Part shown: one piece after another, positions 55,656 to 64,000 of the stretch
Numbering within the stretch: position 1 is the stretch's first letter
How the letters are laid out: each line of letters opens with the position of its first letter
DNA from: Pseudomonas benzenivorans
GTDB lineage: Bacteria > Pseudomonadota > Gammaproteobacteria > Pseudomonadales > Pseudomonadaceae
Direction: 5' to 3'
Length of the DNA stretch: 64,000 nt
NCBI RefSeq assembly: GCF_900100495.1
Contig: NZ_FNCT01000008.1
Coordinates: forward strand, 186,001-250,000
The notes under the pieces: model-generated
What the model saw: only the letters and a program-made list of their open reading frames with translations
The model's database searches: none
Told to the model about the DNA's origin: nothing
Position numbers and translations under genes: made by a program

Positions 55656-57098
55656 CTACTCCATCCACTGCCGGCCGTGGCGCTCGAGCAGGCTTTGCAG
55701 CTGCTCCGGACCGTCGCTGCCGGCCGGATAGGGGCGCGGGCTCTGATAGTGCTGGTGCCAGCCCTTGATGATCGGGTCGACCCAGCTCCAGGCGGCCTCC
55801 ACCTCGTCGCGGCGCATGAACAGCGTCGAGTCGCCTTCGATCACGTCCAGCAGCAGGCGTTCGTAGGCGTTCCAGCGGCGCTTGCGGCGAAACGCCTGGG
55901 CCAGGTTGAGGTCCAGTTCCACCGGCTCCAGGTGCATACCCTTGCCGGGGCTCTTGGCCATCAGTTGCAGGCTGATGCGCTCCTCCGGTTGCAGGCGGAT
56001 CAGCAGGCGGTTGACCTGGCAGTCGGCGAACAGCCGGTGCGGCACCGGCTTGAACTGGATGAGGATCTCCGAGGTTTTCTTCGCCAGGCGCTTGCCGGTG
56101 CGCAGGTAGAACGGCACGCCGGCCCAGCGCCAGTTGTCGATTTCCACCTGAACGGCGACGAAGGTCTCGGTATCGCTGTCGTTGTCGACGTTTTTCTCGA
56201 AATAGTACGCCGGGACTTCCTGTCCGCCGATCTTCCCGGCGGTGTACTGGCCGCGCACGGTCTTGTCCTGCACGTCGAGGCCGGAGATGGGTTTCAGCGC
56301 CTCGAGCACCTTGACCTTCTCGTTGCGCACCGCCTCGGCGTCGAAGCGCACCGGCGCCTCCATGGCCACCAGGCAGAGCAGCTGCAGCAGGTGGTTCTGC
56401 AGCATGTCGCGCATCGCCCCGGCGCGGTCGTAATAGGCGCCGCGCTCCTCCACGCCGAGGGTCTCGCAGACGCTGATCTGCACGTGGTCGATATGCCCGG
56501 CCCGCCAGGTCGGCTCGAACAGGGCGTTGGCGAAGCGCAGCGCCATCAGGTTCTGCACGGTTTCCTTGCCCAGGTAGTGGTCGATGCGGAACACCCGCGA
56601 CTCGTCGAACACCGCGCCGATCGCCGCGTTGATCGCGCGGGCCGATTCCAGCGAGTGGCCGATCGGTTTCTCCAGCACGATGCGCGCCTGGTCGCCGGCC
56701 AGGCCGGCGACCTGCAGGTGCGAGGCGATGTCCTCGAACAGGTCCGGCGCGGTGGCCAGGTAGTAGACCCGCACGCGCCCGTCGGCGCTGCCCAGGTGCT
56801 TGGCCAGGCGGCCGAAGTCGGCGCTCTGCCCGGCGTCCATGGCGAAGTAGTCGAGGCGTGCGGCAAAGCTGGCCCAGCTGTCGTTGTCGAAGTCGGCCCG
56901 TTCCACCTGGGCCCGGCAGTGGCGCTCGGCGAGTGCCTGGTAGGCATCGCGGGCCAGTCGGCGGCGGGCCAGGGCGATAATCCGCAGGTCGGCGTGCAGC
57001 CGACCGTCGCGATGCAGGTGATAGAGCGCCGGCAGCAGCTTGTGCAGGGCCAGGTCGCCCGTGCCGCCAAAGACCAGCATGTCACAGGAAATGCTCAA
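55656..57098 (-). CDS. zwf: Glucose-6-phosphate 1-dehydrogenase
   Basis: A 480-residue NADP-linked enzyme that oxidises glucose-6-phosphate to 6-phosphogluconolactone. The dinucleotide motif VFGGTGDLALHKL is followed by VLEKPIGHS and the catalytic RIDHYLGKET region. The start is uncertain: TTG at 57098 has GGAG upstream and ATG at 57080 (MLVFGG) is an alternative, whereas the 57143 ATG lies in a HexR-type operator and is unlikely. Second-copy zwf genes beside an RpiR regulator and the pyc genes are found in P. aeruginosa (PA5439). Confidence 0.9.
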   Translation of the reverse strand: MSISCDMLVFGGTGDLALHKLLPALYHLHRDGRLHADLRIIALARRRLARDAYQALAERHCRAQVERADFDNDSWASFAARLDYFAMDAGQSADFGRLAKHLGSADGRVRVYYLATAPDLFEDIASHLQVAGLAGDQARIVLEKPIGHSLESARAINAAIGAVFDESRVFRIDHYLGKETVQNLMALRFANALFEPTWRAGHIDHVQISVCETLGVEERGAYYDRAGAMRDMLQNHLLQLLCLVAMEAPVRFDAEAVRNEKVKVLEALKPISGLDVQDKTVRGQYTAGKIGGQEVPAYYFEKNVDNDSDTETFVAVQVEIDNWRWAGVPFYLRTGKRLAKKTSEILIQFKPVPHRLFADCQVNRLLIRLQPEERISLQLMAKSPGKGMHLEPVELDLNLAQAFRRKRRWNAYERLLLDVIEGDSTLFMRRDEVEAAWSWVDPIIKGWHQHYQSPRPYPAGSDGPEQLQSLLERHGRQWME

Positions 57099-57142
57099 AG
57101 CAGGAACTCCGACTCGGTTTAGCCGTGCGGGGGCGCCGGCCA

Positions 57143-57157
57143 TGTAGTATAACTACA
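57143..57157. promoter_or_regulatory. HexR-type operator between zwf and hexR
   Basis: TGTAGTATAACTACA: six-base inverted arms with a 3-base centre, matching the HexR pattern TGTArT-www-AyTACA. It lies in the divergent region 45 bases before the TTG start of zwf and 99 bases before hexR, positioned to repress zwf when the effector KDPG is absent. Confidence 0.7.
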
Positions 57158-57255
57158 AGGCCACTACAACCCGGCGAGCGCCGATCATAACCGAGTCACG
57201 GCTCGGTGCGGATCGCCCGACGGATTCGCCACTTTTTCAACCGAGCCTATTTCTT

Positions 57256-58125
57256 GTGAATTTGTTGCAACACATTGCCCAGTCGCGTCATCTGTTACGC
57301 AAGTCGGAACTCAAGGTGGCCGACCACGTATTGCTCGACCCGGCCGCGGTGATGCACAGCTCCATGGCCGAGCTGGCGCACAGCGTCGGCATCAGCGAGC
57401 CGACCATCGTGCGCTTCTGCCGGGCCATCGGTTGCAGCGGTTTCCAGGACCTCAAGCTGAAGCTGGCGCAAAGCCTGGCCGCCGGCGCCAGCTTCGGCCA
57501 GTTCGCGATCCATGAGGACGACTCGGTCGCCGACTTCAGCCTGAAGATCTTCGATACCACCCTGCACACCCTGATCGAGGTGCGCGAGAAGCTCGATCCG
57601 CAGGCCCTGCAGCAAGCCATCGCGGCGATCGCCCAGGCCCAGCGCGTGGAGTTCTACGGCTTCGGCGCCTCCGGTGCGGTGGCGGCGGATGCCCAGCACA
57701 AGTTCTTCCGCCTGCTGCTGACCGCCGCGGCCTATTCCGACCCGCACATGCAGGCGATGAGCGCGGTGACCCTGAAGCCGACCGATGTGGCCATCTGCAT
57801 CTCCCAGTCCGGACGCTCCAAGGACCTGCTGATCACCGCCAACCTGGTCCGCGAGACCGGCGCCACCTTGATCACCCTGTGCCCGAGCCAGACCCCGCTG
57901 GCCGACCTGGCCACGGTCAACCTGGCGATCGACGTGCAGGAAGACACCGAGATCTACACCCCGCTGACCTCGCGCATCGCCCACCTGGTGGTGATCGACG
58001 TGCTCGCCATGGGCGTGGCGATGGCGCGCGGGCCGAGCCTGGTCAACCACCTCAAGAGCGTCAAGCGCAGCCTGCGCAGCCTGCGCCTGTCGCCCAAGTC
58101 GATCAAGGCCGCAGAGGACCAGTAG
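57256..58125 (+). CDS. hexR: RpiR/HexR-family transcriptional regulator
   Basis: A 289-residue RpiR-type regulator. The N-terminal HTH_6 domain (residues 1-77, with SSMAELAHSVGISEPTIVRF) is followed by a SIS sugar-phosphate domain (about 120-260) containing the family segments GFGASGAVAADAQHKFFRL, AICISQSGRSKDLLITA and YTPLTSRIAHLVVIDVLA. Start is GTG with a modest upstream GAGCC. In pseudomonads such proteins sense KDPG and repress zwf/edd. Divergent from zwf. The hexR name is by family and operator, not by proof. Confidence 0.85.
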   Translation: MNLLQHIAQSRHLLRKSELKVADHVLLDPAAVMHSSMAELAHSVGISEPTIVRFCRAIGCSGFQDLKLKLAQSLAAGASFGQFAIHEDDSVADFSLKIFDTTLHTLIEVREKLDPQALQQAIAAIAQAQRVEFYGFGASGAVAADAQHKFFRLLLTAAAYSDPHMQAMSAVTLKPTDVAICISQSGRSKDLLITANLVRETGATLITLCPSQTPLADLATVNLAIDVQEDTEIYTPLTSRIAHLVVIDVLAMGVAMARGPSLVNHLKSVKRSLRSLRLSPKSIKAAEDQ

Positions 58126-58242
58126 GCGCCTCGCCTGCGCGGCGGCCGGCATTCCTTCACCACAGCTTCATGGCTTCGCCGTCAAAGCGTCACGCGGCGG
58201 GATGATGCTGGATCTCCCGATATTCAGCCTGGGAGATGTGAG

Positions 58243-58458
58243 ATGGCCCGCTACGTGGATGAATCGCAGTCGAACGACAGCAAGACCCGGCGCAAGCTGC
58301 TCGATCAACGGCGCATGGCCTATCGCCGGGCCATCGAGAGCTATGCCGAGCAGCGCCAGTTGCAGGAGCAGTTGAGCGACTACCCCGAGCTGATCGCCGC
58401 TAACTACCTGGCGGCCAGTCGGGCGCTGGGGCGGCAAAGCGCTCGGCCAGGGCGTTGA
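58243..58458 (+). CDS. PA3496-type small protein (putative envelope integrity)
   Basis: A 71-residue soluble, highly charged helical protein (SNDSKTRRKLLDQRRMAYRR, then AIESYAEQRQLQEQLSDYPEL). It resembles the small PA3496 family of pseudomonads, which is assigned a putative envelope-integrity role; I rely on memory for that. AGATGTGAG precedes the ATG. Its last 59 bases overlap the 3' end of the convergent LysR gene, which is unusual and argues for a conserved arrangement. Confidence 0.65.
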   Translation: MARYVDESQSNDSKTRRKLLDQRRMAYRRAIESYAEQRQLQEQLSDYPELIAANYLAASRALGRQSARPGR

Positions 58459-59362
58459 TCTCGCTGCGTCGGTTGCGCACGAAGGCGAAGAACGCCTGCG
58501 CCACCGGCGACAGGTACTTGCCGCGCGGGTGCACCACGCACCAGCTGCGCAGCAACGGCAGTTCGCTGACCGGCAGCTCGCGCAGCACGCCACACTCCAG
58601 CTCGCGGCGCACCGCATGACGCGGTAGCAGGGCCAGGCCGAGGTCGGCGATCACCCCCTCGCGCTGGCTCTCGGTCGAGCCGACTTCCAGGGTCTGGGCG
58701 AAGTGCGCGCGCTTCTGGTGGCAATAGTCCTCGCAGGCCTGGCGCGTGCCGGAACCCGGCTCGCGCACCAGCAGCGGCCAGGCGGTCAGGTCCTGCAGGC
58801 TCAGCTGGGCCTGGGCGCAGAGCGGGTGGGTCGGCGGGGCCACGGCGACGATCGGGTTGTTGAGGAACGGCAGGAATTCCAGGGCCATGTCCGCCGGCAC
58901 CAGCGACATGATCAGCAGGTCGTCGCGGTTGGCGCTCAGGCGCCTGATCGCCTGGGCGTGGTTGACGACCACCAGTTGCAGGCTGACTTCCGGGTATTCG
59001 CGGCGAAATGCGGCGAACAGGTGGGGAACGAAGTACTTGGCGCTGGATTCGACGGCCAGGCTGAGCTGCCCCTGCAGCGAGCCCTGGAGGTCGGCCAGCT
59101 GCATGTCGAGGCTCTCCAGGCGGCCGAAGATGTCGGCGCTGGCGCGGCGCAGGGCTTCGGCGGCGTCGGTCAGGTAGAGCTTCTTGCCGACGTAGTCGAA
59201 CAACGGCTGACCGACCAGCTCTTCCAGCTGGCGGATCTGCAGGCTGACCGCCGGCTGGGTCAGCGCCATGTCCTCCGCGGCGCGGCTGTAGGAGCGCTGC
59301 TCGCACACCGAGCGGAACACCTGGAGTTGGCGCAAGGTCATGCGCATCAGGGACTTACGCAT
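58400..59362 (-). CDS. pycR: LysR-family regulator PycR
   Basis: A 320-residue LysR regulator. N-terminal wHTH (MTLRQLQVFRSVCEQRSYSR, then AAEDMALTQPAVSLQIRQLEE) and a substrate-binding domain with SSAKYFVPHLFAAFRREYPE. In P. aeruginosa PycR (PA5437) regulates pycA-pycB; the same neighbours occur here in the same divergent order, so the name is used. 3' end overlaps the small convergent gene. The start at 59362 follows the family's MRKSLMRMTLRQL opening. Confidence 0.88.
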   Translation of the reverse strand: MRKSLMRMTLRQLQVFRSVCEQRSYSRAAEDMALTQPAVSLQIRQLEELVGQPLFDYVGKKLYLTDAAEALRRASADIFGRLESLDMQLADLQGSLQGQLSLAVESSAKYFVPHLFAAFRREYPEVSLQLVVVNHAQAIRRLSANRDDLLIMSLVPADMALEFLPFLNNPIVAVAPPTHPLCAQAQLSLQDLTAWPLLVREPGSGTRQACEDYCHQKRAHFAQTLEVGSTESQREGVIADLGLALLPRHAVRRELECGVLRELPVSELPLLRSWCVVHPRGKYLSPVAQAFFAFVRNRRSEINALAERFAAPAPDWPPGS

Positions 59363-59486
59363 GCTTAGCCTCGCATAAGAGTTGCTCTGGAGTGGGGGTG
59401 GCGGCGGCCATGGTCCGCTGCCGTGGCAGCCATGCTTGCCGTTGCGCCGGGCAATTGCAAGTGTGTATTAGCTTTAGCTTATAGCC

Positions 59487-59505
59487 AATCAAATAAATAT
59501 TGATT
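59487..59505. promoter_or_regulatory. AT-rich inverted repeat in the pycR/pycA region
   Basis: AATCAA (59487-59492) and TTGATT (59500-59505) form a 6-bp inverted repeat in an AT-rich part of the 268-base divergent gap, and is a candidate PycR-binding or promoter region. The remaining gap shows no gene. Confidence 0.35.
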
Positions 59506-59630
59506 TTTAGTAATTCGCTGCACGGCGTAGGGTTAAGCCACGACCGCTACACCAGTGACGGTCACCTGCCGACCGGTTTGACCGGTTCGCCTGTTATCGA
59601 TTCAACAGAGCCAGGCCGAGGAAAAGACTT

Positions 59631-61046
59631 GTGATCAAGAAAATCCTGATTGCCAACCGCGGAGAGATTGCTGTCCGCATCGTGCGCGCTTGCGCCGAGA
59701 TGGGCGTTCGCTCGGTGGCCGTCTACGCCGAAGCCGACCGCCATGCCCTGCATGTGAAGCGGGCCGACGAGGCCCACTGTATCGGCGACGAGCCGCTGGC
59801 CGGCTACCTCAACCCGCGCAAGCTGGTCAACCTGGCGGTGGAGACCGGCTGCGATGCCCTGCACCCGGGCTACGGTTTCCTCTCGGAGAACGCCGATCTG
59901 GCGGACATCTGCGCCGAGCGCGGGATCAAGTTCATCGGCCCGTCGGCAGAAGTGATCCGTCGCATGGGCGACAAGACCGAGGCGCGGCGCAGCATGATCA
60001 AGGCCGGCGTGCCGGTCACCCCGGGCACCGAGGGCAACGTCGCCGACCTCGCCGAGGCCCTGCGCGAAGGCGAACGCATCGGTTATCCGGTGATGCTCAA
60101 GGCCACTTCCGGTGGCGGCGGTCGCGGCATCCGCCGCTGCAACAGCCGCGAGGAGCTGGAGCAGGCCTACCCGCGGGTGATCTCCGAGGCGACCAAGGCC
60201 TTCGGCCGCGCCGAAGTGTTTCTGGAAAAGTGCATCGTCAATCCCAAGCACATCGAGGCGCAGATCCTCGCCGACAGCTTCGGCAATACCGTGCACTTGT
60301 ACGAGCGCGACTGCTCGATCCAGCGGCGTAACCAGAAGCTCATCGAGATCGCCCCGAGCCCGCAGCTGACCCCCGAGCAGCGCGCCTACATCGGCGACCT
60401 GGCGGTGCGCGCGGCGCAGGCGGTGGGCTACGAGAACGCCGGCACCGTGGAGTTCCTGCTCGCCGAGGGCGAGGTGTACTTCATGGAGATGAACACCCGG
60501 GTGCAGGTGGAGCACACCATCAGCGAGGAAATCACCGGCATCGACATCGTCCGCGAGCAGATCCGCATCGCCGCAGGGTTGCCGTTGTCGGTCAAGCAGG
60601 AAGACATCCAGCATCGCGGCTTCGCCCTGCAGTTCCGCATCAACGCCGAGGACCCGAAGAACAACTTCCTCCCCAGCTTCGGCAAGATCACCCGCTACTA
60701 CGCCCCCGGCGGCCCCGGCGTGCGCACCGACACGGCGATCTACACCGGCTACACCATTCCGCCGTACTACGACTCCATGTGCCTGAAGCTGATCGTCTGG
60801 GCGCTGACCTGGGAGGAGGCCCTGGACCGCGGCCTGCGCGCGCTGGACGACATGCGTGTGCAGGGGGTGAAGACCACCGCTGCCTACTACCAGGAAATCC
60901 TCCGCAACCCGGAGTTCCGCAGCGGCCAGTTCAACACCAGTTTCGTCGAAGCCCACCCGGAGCTGACCGAGTACTCGATCAAGCGCAACCCATCGCACCT
61001 GGCCCTGGCGATTGCCACGGCTATCGCCGCCCACGCCGGCCTGTAA
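59631..61046 (+). CDS. pycA: Pyruvate carboxylase subunit A (biotin carboxylase)
   Basis: A 471-residue AccC-like biotin carboxylase with a GTG start. The N-terminal KKILIANRGEIAVRIVRACAE, ATP-grasp segments (VMLKATSGGGGRGIRRCN, glycine-rich loop), and EMNTRVQVEHTISEEITGID with catalytic residues are present. With PycB it forms the two-subunit pyruvate carboxylase that makes oxaloacetate from pyruvate and bicarbonate. Starts 13 bases upstream of pycB and is almost certainly co-transcribed. It matches PA5436 context. Confidence 0.93.
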   Translation: MIKKILIANRGEIAVRIVRACAEMGVRSVAVYAEADRHALHVKRADEAHCIGDEPLAGYLNPRKLVNLAVETGCDALHPGYGFLSENADLADICAERGIKFIGPSAEVIRRMGDKTEARRSMIKAGVPVTPGTEGNVADLAEALREGERIGYPVMLKATSGGGGRGIRRCNSREELEQAYPRVISEATKAFGRAEVFLEKCIVNPKHIEAQILADSFGNTVHLYERDCSIQRRNQKLIEIAPSPQLTPEQRAYIGDLAVRAAQAVGYENAGTVEFLLAEGEVYFMEMNTRVQVEHTISEEITGIDIVREQIRIAAGLPLSVKQEDIQHRGFALQFRINAEDPKNNFLPSFGKITRYYAPGGPGVRTDTAIYTGYTIPPYYDSMCLKLIVWALTWEEALDRGLRALDDMRVQGVKTTAAYYQEILRNPEFRSGQFNTSFVEAHPELTEYSIKRNPSHLALAIATAIAAHAGL

Positions 61047-61059
61047 GGGGAATCCAGCT

Positions 61060-62886
61060 ATGTCCAAGCCTTTTAATTCCAAAAGCATCTTTGTTACCGA
61101 CACCATCCTGCGCGACGCCCACCAGTCGCTGATCGCCACGCGCATGCGCACCGAAGACATGCTGCCGATCTGCCCCAAGCTCGACCAGGTCGGCTACTGG
61201 TCGCTGGAAGTCTGGGGCGGCGCCACCTTCGACGCCTGCGTGCGCTTCCTCAAGGAAGATCCGTGGCAGCGTCTGCGCCAGCTCAAGGCGGCATTGCCCA
61301 ATACCCGCCTGCAGATGCTCCTGCGTGGGCAGAATCTGCTCGGCTACCGCCACTACAGCGACGACGTGGTGCGTGCCTTCGTGGCCAAGGCGGCGGTGAA
61401 TGGCATCGACGTGTTCCGCATCTTCGATGCGATGAACGACGTGCGTAACCTGCGCGTCTCCATCGAGGCGGTCAAGGCGGCCGGCAAGCATGCCCAGGGC
61501 ACCCTCTGCTACACCACCAGCCCGGTGCACACGGTCGAGGCTTTCGTCGAGCAGGCCAAGCAGATGGAAGCCATGGGCTGCGACTCGGTGGCGATCAAGG
61601 ACATGGCCGGTCTGCTCACCCCCTATGCCACCGGCGAGCTGGTCAAGGCGCTGAAGCAGGAGCAGGGCCTGCCGATCTTCATCCACAGCCATGACACCGC
61701 GGGCCTGGCCTCGATGTGCCAGATGAAGGCGATCGAGAGCGGCGCCACCCATATCGACACCGCCATCTCCAGCTTCGCCTGGGGCACCAGCCATGCCGGC
61801 ACTGAGTCGATGGTCGCCGCCCTGCGCGGCAGCGAGTACGACACCGGCCTGGACCTGGAACTGCTGCAGGAAATCGGCCTGTACTTCTACGCCGTGCGCA
61901 AGAAGTACCACCAGTTCGAGAGCGAGTTCACCGCCGTCGATACCCGCGTGCAGGTCAACCAGGTACCGGGCGGGATGATGTCCAACCTGGCCAACCAGTT
62001 GAAGGAGCAGGGCGCCCTGCACCGGATCAACGAGGTGTTCGCCGAGATTCCGCGGGTGCGCGAAGACCTCGGCTTCCCGCCGCTGGTCACGCCGACCTCG
62101 CAGATCGTCGGCACCCAGGCGGTGTTCAACGTGCTCGCCGGTGAGCGTTACAAGACCATCACCAACGAAGTCAAACTCTACCTGCAAGGCCGCTACGGCA
62201 AGGCGGCTGGCAAGATCAACGAGCAGCTGCGCAAGCAGGCGATCGGTAGCGAGGACGTGATCGAGGTGCGCCCGGCCGACCTGATCAAGCCGGAAATGGC
62301 CAAGCTGCGCGAGGAAATCAGCCTGCTGGCGAAGTCCGAAGAAGACGTGTTGACCTATGCCATGTTCCCCGATATCGGCCGCAAGTTCCTCGAGGAACGC
62401 GCCGACGGCACCCTCAAGCCGGAAGTGCTGCTGCCGATTCCGGAAGCCGGTGCCGTGGCAGCGGCCGGCGGCGAGGGCGTGCCGACCGAGTTCATCATCG
62501 ACGTGCACGGCGAAAGCTACCGCGTCGACATCACCGGCGTCGGCGTGAAGACCGACGGCAAGCGCCACTTCTACCTGTCCCTCGACGGCATGCCGGAAGA
62601 GGTGGTGTTCGAGCCGCTCAACCAGTTCGTCGCCGGCGGCAGTGGCAGCGGCAAGCGCAAGCAGGCCAGCGCGCCGGGTGACGTCAGCACCACCATGCCG
62701 GGCAATATCGTCGAGGTGCTGGTGACGGAAGGCGACACGGTGAAAGCCGGGCAGGCCGTGCTGATCACCGAGGCGATGAAGATGGAGACCGAGGTGCAGG
62801 CGCCGATCGCCGGCACGGTCAAGACGGTGCACGTGGTCAAGGGCGACCGGGTCAACCCGGGCGAGGTGCTGATCGAGATCGAGTAA
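61060..62886 (+). CDS. pycB: Pyruvate carboxylase subunit B (carboxyltransferase-biotin carrier)
   Basis: A 608-residue OadA/PycB subunit. The carboxyltransferase domain starts TDTILRDAHQSLIATRMRT and contains the metal-binding HSHDTAG motif (about 208-214). The C-terminal biotinyl domain carries EAMKMET, with biotinylated Lys near 574. A Gly/Lys linker (GGSGSGKRKQ) joins the domains. The ATG at 61060 follows AAGGGGAA. A terminator follows, ending the pyc operon. Confidence 0.94.
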   Translation: MSKPFNSKSIFVTDTILRDAHQSLIATRMRTEDMLPICPKLDQVGYWSLEVWGGATFDACVRFLKEDPWQRLRQLKAALPNTRLQMLLRGQNLLGYRHYSDDVVRAFVAKAAVNGIDVFRIFDAMNDVRNLRVSIEAVKAAGKHAQGTLCYTTSPVHTVEAFVEQAKQMEAMGCDSVAIKDMAGLLTPYATGELVKALKQEQGLPIFIHSHDTAGLASMCQMKAIESGATHIDTAISSFAWGTSHAGTESMVAALRGSEYDTGLDLELLQEIGLYFYAVRKKYHQFESEFTAVDTRVQVNQVPGGMMSNLANQLKEQGALHRINEVFAEIPRVREDLGFPPLVTPTSQIVGTQAVFNVLAGERYKTITNEVKLYLQGRYGKAAGKINEQLRKQAIGSEDVIEVRPADLIKPEMAKLREEISLLAKSEEDVLTYAMFPDIGRKFLEERADGTLKPEVLLPIPEAGAVAAAGGEGVPTEFIIDVHGESYRVDITGVGVKTDGKRHFYLSLDGMPEEVVFEPLNQFVAGGSGSGKRKQASAPGDVSTTMPGNIVEVLVTEGDTVKAGQAVLITEAMKMETEVQAPIAGTVKTVHVVKGDRVNPGEVLIEIE

Positions 62887-62970
62887 GGCGGTAGCTGCGC
62901 GCGAGGAGGGGCGGCCCTGCGCGGGGCTGCCCGGACCGAGGCGATGCATGCTCGCTGGCTGTTTACCTCG

Positions 62971-62994
62971 GGGGGCCGCAAGGCCCCCTTTTTT
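62971..62994 (+). terminator. Rho-independent terminator of the pyc operon
   Basis: GGGGGCC-GCAA-GGCCCCC stem with six T residues (62989-62994), 84 bases after the pycB stop. Confidence 0.9.
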
Positions 62995-63092
62995 GTCTCG
63001 GCGCCGCGCCCCGATGGTGTGATCCAGAGCCGTCGCCAAGCGTCTAGCAGCGGTAGCCCGAGCACCGCTTGGGCGTGGCTGCGAGCCTGAGC

Positions 63093-64000
63093 ATGCAAGC
63101 GCTGTTGAACGAGATCCTCGACGAAGTCCGCCCGCTGATCGGCCGGGGCAAAGTGGCCGATTACATTCCGGCGTTGGCCGATGTGCCGCCCGACCAACTG
63201 GGCATTGCGGTGTACGGCAACGACGGCGAACTGCACGTTGCCGGCGATGCGCGCACGGCGTTCTCGATCCAGAGCATCTCCAAGGTGTTCAGCCTGGTGC
63301 AGGCCATCGGCCATTCCGGCGAGGACATCTGGCAGCGTCTCGGCCACGAGCCGTCCGGCCAGCCGTTCAACTCCCTGGTGCAGCTGGAGTTCGAGCGCGG
63401 CCGGCCGCGCAACCCGTTCATCAATGCCGGCGCCCTGGTGATCTGCGACATCAATCAGTCGCGCTTCGCCGCGCCGGCGCTGTCGATGCGCGATTTCGTC
63501 CGGCGCCTGTCGGGCAACCCGGAGCTGGCCAGCGATGCGCGGGTCGCCGAGTCGGAATACCAGCACCGCGCGCGCAACGCGGCGATGGCCTACCTGATGC
63601 AGGCGTTCGGCAATTTCCACAACGATGTCGAGGCGGTGCTGCGCAGCTACTTCAGCCACTGCGCGCTGCGCATGAGCTGCGTCGACCTGGCGCGGGCCTT
63701 CTGCTTCCTGGCCAACGACGGCTTCTGCAAGCACAGTGGCGAGCGGATCCTCACGCCGCGTCAGACCAAGCAGGTCAACGCCATCATGGCCACCAGCGGG
63801 CTCTACGACGAAGCCGGCAACTTCGCCTACCGCGTCGGCCTGCCGGGCAAGAGCGGGGTCGGCGGCGGCATCGTCGCGGTGGTGCCGGGGCGCTTCAGCG
63901 TCTGCGTCTGGTCGCCGGAGCTGAACGCCGCCGGCAACTCCCTGGCCGGCATGGCGGCGCTGGAGTCGCTCAGCCAGCGGATCGGCTGGTCGGTGTTCTA
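63093..64000 (+). CDS. glsB: Glutaminase (GlsA/GlsB family)
   Basis: A 302-residue serine-dependent glutaminase that converts glutamine to glutamate and ammonia. The catalytic S61-x-x-K64 is in [25 protein letters not shown] and [17 protein letters not shown] (acidic/oxyanion loop region) are intact. The last complete codon is Phe and the final two window bases are TA, so the stop codon completes just beyond base 64000. Length equals the family norm, so the gene is complete apart from that base. Nearby REP-like fragment GTAGCCCGAGC lies upstream at about 63054. Confidence 0.92.
   Translation, partial: MQALLNEILDEVRPLIGRGKVADYIPALADVPPDQLGIAVYGNDGELHVAGDARTAFSIQSISKVFSLVQAIGHSGEDIWQRLGHEPSGQPFNSLVQLEFERGRPRNPFINAGALVICDINQSRFAAPALSMRDFVRRLSGNPELASDARVAESEYQHRARNAAMAYLMQAFGNFHNDVEAVLRSYFSHCALRMSCVDLARAFCFLANDGFCKHSGERILTPRQTKQVNAIMATSGLYDEAGNFAYRVGLPGKSGVGGGIVAVVPGRFSVCVWSPELNAAGNSLAGMAALESLSQRIGWSVF

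Noticed and set aside
57099..57143. N-terminal extension of Zwf from the ATG at 57143
   Set aside because: It would place the start codon in a HexR-type operator, lacks a ribosome site, and adds residues before the conserved dinucleotide-binding strand.
61021..63039. 672-codon minus-strand frame opposite pycB
   Set aside because: Antisense shadow; the plus strand carries the EAMKMET biotin site and carboxyltransferase motifs.

Overview
The window reads as a chromosomal segment of a high-GC pseudomonad (Pseudomonas sensu lato). The evidence is strongly GC-biased codon use, many dispersed GTAGG-type REP hairpins, and a right end whose gene order matches, from memory, the P. aeruginosa PA5443-PA5435 block: uvrD, a GGDEF/EAL protein, zwf, an RpiR regulator, pycR, pycA, pycB. 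No tRNA, rRNA, CRISPR array, insertion sequence, prophage or replication origin was recognised. Coding density is high. Most intergenic gaps hold REP-like repeats, terminators or operators.

Layout. 1-3.8 kb: the end of a VWA (ChlD-like) protein; a bufferin-type RiPP operon (Cys-rich BufA precursor, DUF692 oxidase BufB, DUF2063 partner BufC); then cyclopropane fatty acid synthase. 4-13 kb: a LysE-type exporter converging on an AraC regulator; then a DctB/DctD-like two-component system followed by a TAXI-type TRAP transporter operon (binding protein, fused permease, DUF1850 protein) with a sigma-54-like promoter. 13-22 kb: GNAT, DUF3617, a periplasmic binding protein, cardiolipin synthase, a BCCT transporter, and a translationally coupled pair of cNMP/CBS/DUF294 sensor and DEDDh exonuclease. 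22-27 kb: a zinc-starvation cluster on both sides of a Zur-like box (folE2 with a broken znuA-like gene on one side; a small ORF, a COG0523 metallochaperone and DUF1826 on the other), followed by a second COG0523 gene.

27-40 kb: hydrolase and lipid genes. These are an extracellular medium-chain-length PHA depolymerase, a DUF1302/DUF1329 outer-membrane pair with a TetR regulator and an alpha/beta hydrolase, a NylB-like serine hydrolase, another alpha/beta hydrolase, a thioesterase, an AraC regulator, a fatty-acid-hydroxylase-family membrane protein, an FMN reductase and an SDR. 39.8-44.4 kb: a glutamine-synthetase-like enzyme, a class III aminotransferase, a divergent SDR and a GntR regulator. 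Two copies of a TTTGTGATCACA-type operator lie in the divergent promoter region. 44.4-51 kb: SMI1/KNR4, YbaK-like, Tim44-like and TetR proteins, a TakP-like TRAP binding lipoprotein, and uvrD.

51-64 kb: a membrane GGDEF/EAL protein, a hypothetical protein, cytochrome c, zwf with a HexR-type operator facing the divergent hexR-like gene, a small envelope-family protein, pycR, the two-subunit pyruvate carboxylase pycA-pycB, and a glutaminase that ends exactly at the window edge.

The most notable content is the bufABC locus, the sigma-54/DctBD-TAXI arrangement, the Zur cluster with its znuA-like pseudogene, the GntR operator pair, and the REP family, some copies of which supply stop codons. Start choices, operators and promoters are inferred from sequence alone.
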